A stretch of DNA of 8,359 bases from positions 1 through 8,359 of the forward strand of contig JAODNL010000546.1 of NCBI GenBank assembly GCA_025465405.1, read 5' to 3'. Below are positions 1 to 6,400 of the stretch, in pieces (position 1 is the stretch's first letter; the number at the start of each line of letters is the position of its first letter). A model generated the notes under the pieces. That model was given only the letters and a program-made list of their open reading frames with translations, made no database searches and had not been told where the DNA came from. The DNA is from Pseudonocardiales bacterium (GTDB taxonomy: Bacteria; Actinomycetota; Actinomycetes; Mycobacteriales; Jatrophihabitantaceae). The translations under genes and the position numbers were made by a program.

Positions 1-748
1 CACCGACCGGCAGCGGCGCTCGTCCGAACCGCTCCAGCGCCTGCTGGAAGAGTTGGGAGAACGGCGCGAAACGCGCGGGGTTGCCGCCGATGATCGCGAG
101 CATCAGCGATAAGCCGTAGTGCGCAGCGCGGAAGACCGACTGGGGGCTGCCGCCGACGCCGATCCAGGTCGGGAAGGGCCCGGACTCGATGTGCGGCACG
201 ACATCCTGCTCATGCAGCGATGCGCGGGTCTTGCCTTGCCACGTGACGGGTCCGCCCTTGAGAAGTTCGGCGAAGAGGTTGGTCTTCTCTTCGAAGAGGT
301 CTTCGTAGTCGGCGAGGTCGTACCCGAACAGCGGGAAGGAGTCGATGCTGGAGCCTCGTCCGAGGATGACTTCAGCCCGGCCGTTGGAAATGGCGTTGAG
401 GGTGGAGTAGCGCTGAAACACCCGGACCGGATCGTCCGAGCTCAACACTGTGACGGCCGACCCCAGGTGGATACGTCTCGTGCGCGCGGCCACCGCGCCG
501 AGCACGACGTCGGCGGCCGACAGCGGGAAGTCCTCGGTGTGGTGCTCACCTATCCCGAAGAAGTCGACCGCGACCTGATCGGCAAGCACGCCTTGTTCGA
601 CGACGTCCCGAATCGTTTGGGCCTGGCTCTGCAGGCTGCCGTCGTCATCGCTGGTGCGGTCACCGAAGGTGTCGAGGCCGAACTGGAGTGGGAACTGCGC
701 AGGTTCGCCGGCGGCGGTTGCGACGGCATCTGAAGATTCTGTGGTCAC
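1..748 (-). CDS. LLM-class flavin-dependent oxidoreductase (luciferase-like), C-terminus off window
   Basis: The reading frame runs from a GTG at 748 to the left edge, giving 249 residues without a stop. The family is usually about 340-350 residues, so roughly the last quarter is missing. Seen: QFGLDTFGD near residue 21, FFGIGEHH near 61 (the conserved active-site region of bacterial luciferase-like enzymes), TVLSSDDPVRVFQ near 100, SNGRAEVILGRGS, SFPLFGYDLADY, then PTWIGVGGSPQSV near 200. These match the LLM subgroup typified by Agrobacterium Atu2307 (TIGR03858), recalled from memory. The family are flavin- or F420-dependent TIM-barrel monooxygenases or reductases; the substrate cannot be told. 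The GTG start has an AGAGAG-type ribosome site about 7-9 nt upstream. The frame stays open further upstream, but those residues would fall inside the preceding gene. It is the last visible gene of the MarR-led operon, 44 bp after the NAD(P)-binding gene. The protein is probably cytosolic. Confidence 0.93.
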   Translation of the reverse strand, partial: MTTESSDAVATAAGEPAQFPLQFGLDTFGDRTSDDDGSLQSQAQTIRDVVEQGVLADQVAVDFFGIGEHHTEDFPLSAADVVLGAVAARTRRIHLGSAVTVLSSDDPVRVFQRYSTLNAISNGRAEVILGRGSSIDSFPLFGYDLADYEDLFEEKTNLFAELLKGGPVTWQGKTRASLHEQDVVPHIESGPFPTWIGVGGSPQSVFRAAHYGLSLMLAIIGGNPARFAPFSQLFQQALERFGRAPLPVG

Positions 749-792
749 GTCAAATCTCTCTGTCTGGTGTGAATCCGGCTGGGAGCGTTGCT

Positions 793-1458
793 CTACGCGG
801 CTTTCGCGCCCACGGCCTGTTCGAACGCGCTTCGGCGCAGCGAGGCACCGAAGACCGGGCCGCCGGGTTCGAGCAGGCGACCGGCCCTCAGGCCCTCCAG
901 CCGGACGGTGTCGTATCCGATGCGCTCGATGACGTCCCCCACGACATCCACCGCGCCGGGGTCGTCGCCGGCGACGCCGAGCGCGCGGCGCTCCGGCGAG
1001 CCCGCAGGTCGGCGGTCATCGTCGAGTTCGTGGTAGCCGATGTGGTTGAGGGTCTTGACGATCGACGAGCGTGGGAGCCGGCGCTGGACGATCTCGCTGC
1101 TGCCGTATCGGCGATCCTCGAACATCTCCTGCACGCCGTCGACGGGAGGCCAGTAGTTCATCGTGTCGACGACGACCTTGCCGGCCACCAGAGATGGGTC
1201 GACGCCAGCGAACTTGTGGAGCGGGATCGCCAGCACGACGATGTCGGAGCCTTGGACCGCATCGGCCGCCCATCGGGGATCTGCTCCCGGTACGAGCACC
1301 TGGGTAATGAGTGCGATCTGCTCGGGATCACCGGACGCCGCGATCGCAACCTGGTAGCCGGCTTCGACCGCAACCCGCGCGATCACGGGACCGACGTGTC
1401 CCGCGCCGAGCACCGCTATCCGCGGGGCCTGCTGGAGCGCCGACGTCGCGCCGGTCAT
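793..1458 (-). CDS. NADPH:F420 oxidoreductase-like NAD(P)-binding protein
   Basis: 221 residues with an N-terminal Rossmann fold. Seen: RIAVLGAGHVGPVIA with the GxGxxG glycines at 18, 20 and 23, then GSDIVVLAIP near residue 70, VVDTMNYWPP near 95, VKTLNHIGYHEL near 135, a second GDDP segment near 160, and RLEGLRAGRLLEP near 190. This order matches the COG2085 family, F420-dependent NADP reductase (Fno) and its relatives, at about the usual length. Family members move hydride between NADP(H) and cofactor F420, but many homologues have no proven F420 activity, so the exact reaction is open. The ATG at 1458 overlaps the TGA of the MarR gene as ATGA, which implies translational coupling and fixes the start. 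A longer frame to 1674 is open but lies entirely inside the MarR gene. The following flavin oxidoreductase is a plausible user of the reduced cofactor (inference). Confidence 0.88.
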   Translation of the reverse strand: MTGATSALQQAPRIAVLGAGHVGPVIARVAVEAGYQVAIAASGDPEQIALITQVLVPGADPRWAADAVQGSDIVVLAIPLHKFAGVDPSLVAGKVVVDTMNYWPPVDGVQEMFEDRRYGSSEIVQRRLPRSSIVKTLNHIGYHELDDDRRPAGSPERRALGVAGDDPGAVDVVGDVIERIGYDTVRLEGLRAGRLLEPGGPVFGASLRRSAFEQAVGAKAA

Positions 1459-1982
1459 GGCGAACCGTCCGCGGTCGCACTGACGATCGACACTGGGTGC
1501 AGATGACTCTGCAACGACCGCAGGACGTCGGCGAGCGCGTCGAACTGCTCGGGAGTCAGGGCGTCGGCGAAGTGTGTCTTGATCGCCCTCATATGGGGGG
1601 CGGTCGCACGCCGGAACGCGTCCGCTCCGTCTTCGGTGAGCGATACCTCTGCGCCGCGGCTGTCGGTGGCGCACTCGTCGCGGCGGATCAGCCCGCGTCG
1701 CTCCATCCGTCCAAGATGATGGGACAGCCGGCTTCGTTCCCAGTCGATCGTCGCCGCCAGTTCCGATGATCGCATTCGCCGGCCGGCTGCTTCGCTCAAC
1801 GGGAGCAGCACCTGGTAGTCGGCCGGTGAGAGGCTGGAGTCCTGTAGCAACTGCGTGCCCAGGATTCTGCGAAGCTCGTCAGTCGTATCGACGAGTGACC
1901 GCCAGACTGCCAGCTCCGCGGACGTCATCCGTCGCCGGGCTGTCGCTGTCGTGGCTGCCGGAGCCGCACTGATGTCTCTCAT
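1455..1982 (-). CDS. MarR-family winged-helix transcriptional regulator
   Basis: 175 residues. Helix 1-2 region TSAELAVWRSLVDTTDELRR at 20-39; LSPADYQVLLPLSEA at 51-65; RSSELAATI followed by the recognition helix DWERSRLSHHLGRMERRGLI at 80-99; the wing DSRGAEVSLTEDG at 107-119 matches the MarR signature DxRxxxVxLTxxG. A C-terminal dimerisation helix follows (FADALTPEQFDALADVL). MarR proteins are dimeric cytosolic repressors released by small phenolic or other ligands, or by oxidation. The single Cys104, just before the wing, could be redox sensitive, though one residue is thin evidence. The start at 1982 is preferred over the GTG at 1994 because GAGGTGGG (1990-1997) lies 7 nt upstream of it and would overlap the GTG. 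First gene of the operon. Three palindromes just upstream suggest that it represses its own operon. Confidence 0.94.
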   Translation of the reverse strand: MRDISAAPAATTATARRRMTSAELAVWRSLVDTTDELRRILGTQLLQDSSLSPADYQVLLPLSEAAGRRMRSSELAATIDWERSRLSHHLGRMERRGLIRRDECATDSRGAEVSLTEDGADAFRRATAPHMRAIKTHFADALTPEQFDALADVLRSLQSHLHPVSIVSATADGSP

Positions 1983-1989
1983 GATCACA

Positions 1990-1997
1990 CCCACCTC
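1990..1997 (-). promoter_or_regulatory. Ribosome binding site deciding the MarR start
   Basis: On the minus strand GAGGTGGG sits 7 nt before the ATG at 1982. It covers the upstream in-frame GTG at 1994, which therefore cannot be the main start. Confidence 0.65.
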
Positions 1998-1998
1998 A

Positions 1999-2052
1999 TT
2001 GACACATCAACCATATCACAGGTGATTGACACATCAATGATGACGCGTCAAT
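1999..2052. promoter_or_regulatory. Three clustered palindromes, probable MarR operators
   Basis: Two identical copies of TTGACACATCAA (TTGA-N4-TCAA) lie at 1999-2010 and 2026-2037. A third related palindrome, ATGACGCGTCAAT (core TGACGCGTCA), lies at 2040-2052. Centres are 27 bp and 14 bp apart. MarR dimers typically bind palindromes of 12-20 bp near their own promoter. Here one site covers the proposed -35 and another the proposed start of transcription. Binding by this MarR protein is inferred from position and symmetry. Confidence 0.7.
2010..2037 (-). promoter_or_regulatory. Candidate sigma70-type promoter of the MarR operon
   Basis: Minus-strand TTGATG (2032-2037) and TATGGT (2010-2015) are separated by 16 bp. 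Transcription would start around 2000-2004, inside operator 1 and about 20 nt before the MarR ATG. The -35 lies within operator 2, so a bound repressor would block RNA polymerase. Another pairing using TTGACG of palindrome 3 as -35 is possible, but no good -10 was seen for it. Confidence 0.5.
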
Positions 2053-2096
2053 CACATCCGAACCAGAGGTGACACGGCGGGTATTGATCAACCGCG

Positions 2097-2132
2097 CCGC
2101 ACCGCTGACTCCCCCATAGGCCAGCGGTGCGG
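2097..2132 (-). terminator. Stem-loop after the channel-like gene, candidate terminator
   Basis: A perfect 11-bp inverted repeat, CCGCACCGCTG at 2097-2107 and CAGCGGTGCGG at 2122-2132, encloses a 14-nt loop. It lies about 115 nt past the stop of the membrane-protein gene and before the MarR promoter, where a terminator is needed. No U-tract follows on the minus strand, which is common for actinobacterial hairpin terminators but lowers certainty. Confidence 0.45.
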
Positions 2133-2189
2133 GGCGGCGATTGTCGTGTACCCACCAGAGCCTCGATCCATGCCGATCCGGACCCAGTA

Positions 2190-2221
2190 CGGCCGGTCGC
2201 GTCAGGTATTGGTACCGGCCG
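2190..2221. repeat. Short inverted repeat downstream of the channel-like gene
   Basis: CGGCCGGT at 2190-2197 is matched by ACCGGCCG at 2214-2221 with a 16-nt loop, starting 27 nt past the stop codon at 2248. It could be a 3' mRNA hairpin. An 8-bp GC-only stem is easily found by chance in DNA of this composition. Confidence 0.25.
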
Positions 2222-2247
2222 CCGCTGCGGTGGACTGTTCGGGTGGC

Positions 2248-3360
2248 CTATTTTGACGACCGTCCGCCCGGCGGGCGGATCGGCGGGATGGCTCGCGTCG
2301 GGCGCCGGCGCGGTCCCGACCACAGCGCCGGCACAGCGTCGACGGCGGCCGCCACCGCGTAGGCGGCCGGCTCGTAATTGAGCCGCCAACCGACGAAATC
2401 CGGCCACGCATCGGCCGGGTCGCGCTCGATCGGGAAGTCGACCTCCCGCATCCGGGTGACCGCGTCGAGGAACTCCTGATAGCTCAGGCTGATCTCGCCG
2501 CCCGGGTCGGGCTCCTCGGGCAGCTCGATACCCATTGCGCGCGCGATCTGATTGAGGCACACGAAGCCGCCGCGCAGGCACAGCCGTGCCGGTACCACGG
2601 GCGCGGAGTTCGGGGACAGGGCGAGGAACAACGCGGCTGAGTCCAGCACGGCGAGCAGCGCGATCACCCACGACGACAGGGGCCGGGGTGAGCGGAAGCG
2701 CACCAGCGGTAGGTAGGTCGTGTGGCTTTCCGCGACATCGGCCGCCCAGCGTTCCCACCGCGAATACAGGTCGGGCAGCGTATGGATGGTCGACGCGCCC
2801 GACCCCAGCGCGTAGTGGGTTCGCGCCAACAGTTCCGGGCCCCAGGACGGCACTCCGGCCCGCGCGTTCAACAGGGCGACCTCGGTTTCCCTCCGGTTGA
2901 ACGCCGCATACAGGGTCGGCAGATACGCGATCTGCAGGGTGACAATGGCCAGGCCGGTGGCCGCGGCCGCGAAGACGATCGCCGCGGGCGCGACGCCGGC
3001 CGGCTCGGCGAATCCGAGGGTGAACAGCGACGAACCGGCGGCGGTGAAAGCCGCGGACACGCCGGTGACGAACGGCCACAGCAGGAACCAGTACCCGACG
3101 AGGGAGATCCCCAGCCAGGCGGCCAGCTGGCCGAGCAGGATCGCCGGAGCCTGCCGAGCGAGCACCCGGTCCTGCCGGCGGTAATCGACGATGGCGCTCG
3201 TCGCCACCCGGAAGGCCGCGGTCACGATCCGGTCCACCCATCGAGTGAGCAAGTTGCTGACCGGCCGGGGCACGATCAGTGTGCCGACGACGCTGGACCC
3301 CACCGCGAGCACGAGCAGCGCGCCGGCAACCGCCGCCGCCGAGCGAACCCCAAGCGGCAT
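2248..3360 (-). CDS. Membrane protein with ion-channel-like pore segment
   Basis: 370 residues from the ATG at 3360; a GTG at 3363 is equally possible, with GAGGGG about 8-11 nt upstream. Hydrophobic segments: about 8-30, 71-97 (PAILLGQLAAWLGISLVGYW), 122-147, and 228-250. Between the second and third lies FTAAGSSLFTLGFAEP (105-120), placed like the re-entrant pore loop of two-helix potassium channels, with TLGF where these have TVGYG. The soluble C-terminal half carries FLDAVTRMREVDFP, DAWPDFVGWRLNYE and PALWSGPRR, motifs I recall from conserved actinobacterial proteins sometimes labelled potassium-channel-like. The function is therefore unknown; ion conduction is an inference from topology. 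It starts 64 bp after the stop of the LAQTG surface-protein gene on the same strand, so co-transcription is possible. A frame extending to 3453 overlaps that upstream gene and is not favoured. Confidence 0.75.
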   Translation of the reverse strand: MPLGVRSAAAVAGALLVLAVGSSVVGTLIVPRPVSNLLTRWVDRIVTAAFRVATSAIVDYRRQDRVLARQAPAILLGQLAAWLGISLVGYWFLLWPFVTGVSAAFTAAGSSLFTLGFAEPAGVAPAAIVFAAAATGLAIVTLQIAYLPTLYAAFNRRETEVALLNARAGVPSWGPELLARTHYALGSGASTIHTLPDLYSRWERWAADVAESHTTYLPLVRFRSPRPLSSWVIALLAVLDSAALFLALSPNSAPVVPARLCLRGGFVCLNQIARAMGIELPEEPDPGGEISLSYQEFLDAVTRMREVDFPIERDPADAWPDFVGWRLNYEPAAYAVAAAVDAVPALWSGPRRRPTRAIPPIRPPGGRSSK

Positions 3361-3384
3361 CACCAGATCTACCCCTCGACAGTC

Positions 3385-3423
3385 GACCGACCTGCTGAAC
3401 TTAGCGAGCGCGGCCGGTCGGTC
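3385..3423. repeat. Inverted repeat between surface-protein and channel-like genes
   Basis: GACCGACC at 3385-3392 pairs with GGTCGGTC at 3416-3423 across a 23-nt loop that can itself form a short GCT/AGC stem. It fills the gap just after the stop at 3425. It could be a partial terminator or an mRNA-processing hairpin separating expression of the two genes. There is no U-tract. A second small palindrome, TCGACAGTCGA at 3376-3386, adjoins it. Confidence 0.35.
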
Positions 3424-3424
3424 T

Positions 3425-6400
3425 CTACGAGCGGCGTCGGCGGTACCCGGCAATCGTCAGTAGCGCGCCGGCTCCGAGGAGCAGGCCGGCGAGAGCCAGC
3501 TGTAGCTGTGGGTTGGTGCCGGTCTGGGCGAGGGGCGGTTGCGCCGGCGGCGGCACGGGGTTATCCGTGCACAGCGGGTCCGCCGAGACACATTCCGCGG
3601 CGATCCCGTGACCGGTCTGGGCCAGGAAGTTGTCCAGCTTGTGGTCGCCCTGTGCGGCGTAGGGCTTCACCTTCACCTGGTAGGTGACGGTGACGGTTTG
3701 GCCGCCGGCCAACGTGCCGGTCACCCGGAACTTTGCGCCGGTGACGGCCGATGTGCTCAATGCATTGTCCGACGCCGTGGGCTCTGAGGTGAGATCGGCG
3801 TCGTCGAGCACACCGGCCACGTGGTCGGTGTAGTCCACGCCCACCGCTCCCTTGCCCACGTTGTGGAAGGTCAGGGTGTACGTGAGCGTGTCACCGGACT
3901 TCACCTGGCTGAAGTTGGCGGGGTTGACGGTCTTGGCGACCGTCAGCGTGCCGATCGGGTTGCTGGTGCAGTCCGGCTTCTGCGGGTCGGTCGGCGTGCA
4001 CTTCGGGCTCGTCGGCGGCGGATCGGTCGGCTTGAGCAGGAAATTGGCCAGGATCGAGTCGCCGAGGTGGTTGGCGGCGTGGACCGTCAGCGTGTACGTG
4101 ATCGTCACGGTCTGGCCCGGCTGCAGGGTGCCGGTGATGTGCGCCCGGTTGTCGGTGCCGAAGGACGTTACCGACAGTGCCTGATCCGAGGAAACGGGCT
4201 GGCTGGTGACGGAAGCGTCGTCGATCGCCTGAGTGATGTCGTCGACCGTGTTGACGTTCCCCCCCGCGGTGCCGGTGTTGGTGAAGTGCAGCGTGTACGT
4301 CAACGACTGACCGGCCACCACCGGCGTGCCGGAGGCCGGATTCACCGTCTTCCAGTTGGTGATACCCCGGACCGGGTTCACGGTGCACAACGGATCACCG
4401 GCGACGCACTGCGTCGGTGGCGGCACACCCGGCTCCGTCACGAAGTTCGCGAGTAGATAGTTGCCCTGTTGGGCGGCCGGGTTCACCGTGACCTGGTAGG
4501 TCACCGTGTACGTGGCACCGGCCGGAATGGGACCGGTGACGGTGAACTGGTCGCCGGCGACGGCCCCCACGGTCAGGTTCGGGCTCGACGGTGCAGTGGT
4601 GATAGTCGCGTCATCGAGCACGTCGCCCAGGTGGTCGACGTAGCTGATCGTCCCCGTCGCCGCGCCGACGTTCTGGAAGGTCATCGTGTAGGTCAGTACC
4701 TGGCCCGGGACGACCGTGGTTCCGCTGGTGGGATTCACCGACTTCGCCGCGACGATCTCCGGAACGAAATGCTCGGTGCACAACGGATCGCCGACCTGGC
4801 AGGTTGCCGGCGGCGTCGTGCCCGTCGGCACCAGGAAGTTGCCCAGGTCGTTGTCGCCGCGCTGCCCGTCCGGCTTCACGGTTGCCTGGTACATCACCGT
4901 GTACGTGGTGTTGCCCGGCACCGCGCCGGTGACGGTGAACTGGCCTCCGCTGATCGCGCTGACGGTCAGCTCCCGATTCGACGCCGTCGGGGCGCTGGTG
5001 ACGGTTGCGTCGTCCAGCATTTTGGACAGGTCGTCGGTGTAGCTCACCTGCACCCGGCCCGTGTCGGGGTTCGCGAAGGTCAGCGTGTAGGTGATCACCT
5101 GGCCGGCGGTCACCGTCGACCCGTCGGCGGGGTTCGAGGACTTGAAGACGTGCGGGATCGTGATGGGCACGACGGCGACGCACGCCGGATCGGCGGATCC
5201 CGACAAGCAGTTCGACGGGTTCGGCGACACGACACGATTCACCATGTTCTTATCGCCGGCGTCCGGGTTGTTGACCGTAACCGTGTAGGTCACCGTCGCC
5301 GTTGCCCCGGCTGCCAATGGTCCGCTCCAGGACAAGACATGGGTGGCCGCGCTGTACGTCACCGTGCCCGCGGACGCGCTCGCGTCGTTGGCATAGGTCG
5401 AATCGGCCAGCGTGTCGGTGAGGTCATCGGTGAACGTCGCCGGGTTCGCGGCCGCGAAGTCAGCGGTGCCGGTGTTGTGGACGACGATCGTGTACGTCAC
5501 CACTTGGTCGGGACTAGCCGTCGACGGCGATGCCGTCTTGGCGAAGTGCAGCATGCACGCCGCGGCCGGCTGGGTGACGTCGAAGACCGCGGCGCCGCTG
5601 GAGTTGCCAGCCGGGGCGTCGGTCACCGCTCCCGCGGTCGTCACTGCGTTCGCGGTGTTCGACACCGGCACGGTCTGCAGGCACGGAACGGGCGGCAGCA
5701 CGGTCTGATAGCACACCTGGATACCGTCACCGACCCAGCTCAACTGCACCCGCGCGGCCTGGACAGCAGGAATGTTGCTCACCGCCACCAGGTTCACCTG
5801 CGCGGTCAACGTCGCGGTGTTGCCTGAGACCGGTAGTGAGGAGATGTCGATACTCGTCGACCCGGACGGGAACGGCACGTTGGTCCAGTTCGGCACCGGC
5901 GTCCCGTCCGCACCCAGCAGTGTCACGGTCGCACTCGCGTACTCCGATCCCGTCAGGCCGGTCATCGACACGGTTCCCCAGGTCGTGGCGTGCCCGGGGT
6001 GGCCGTCGCAGTAGTAGTCACTGGGGGTCAACTTCACGCTCTGCGACGCGCTTGCGCATGACGTGCCGCCGGTCTGGGCGTTGAAGATCACGATCTGGGC
6101 GTCGTTCCCGTTCGCGGCCATGCAGCCGGGGAGGTTGGCCAGCGGCCGAACGGTGTAGATCGTCGAATCCCTAGGGCCAGAGAAGCCAGAACACAGCGGC
6201 ACGACCCCAGTCCCGGTCCAGGCCGCGAAGTCCCAGCACAGGACTCGGCTGGTAATTCCGTTACCGGCGTACCACCGAGATCCCACGACGGCACCGTCTC
6301 CAAAACCCGGCGCAGCGCAACACCCCATGCTGGTGAAGCCCGCATACGGGTTGGTTGGCATCGAGGCGCCTGTCGGCGAGTAGCAGGCGCCCAAGTACAC

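Noticed and set aside
119..733. Plus-strand open frame of 204 codons at the left edge.
   Set aside because: The opposite strand encodes a clear luciferase-like oxidoreductase over the same bases.
3554..5557. The tandem repetitive DNA as a CRISPR or satellite array.
   Set aside because: The period is about 390-420 bp, in frame, and encodes diverged protein modules; there are no short identical repeats with unique spacers.
4469..5827. Long plus-strand open frame (452 codons) opposite the DUF11 modules, and similar ones at 2722-3687 and 688-1506.
   Set aside because: They are antisense to well-supported genes. Their proteins are Arg/Gly/Val/His-rich with no domain, typical of GC-rich shadow frames, and no ribosome site was seen.
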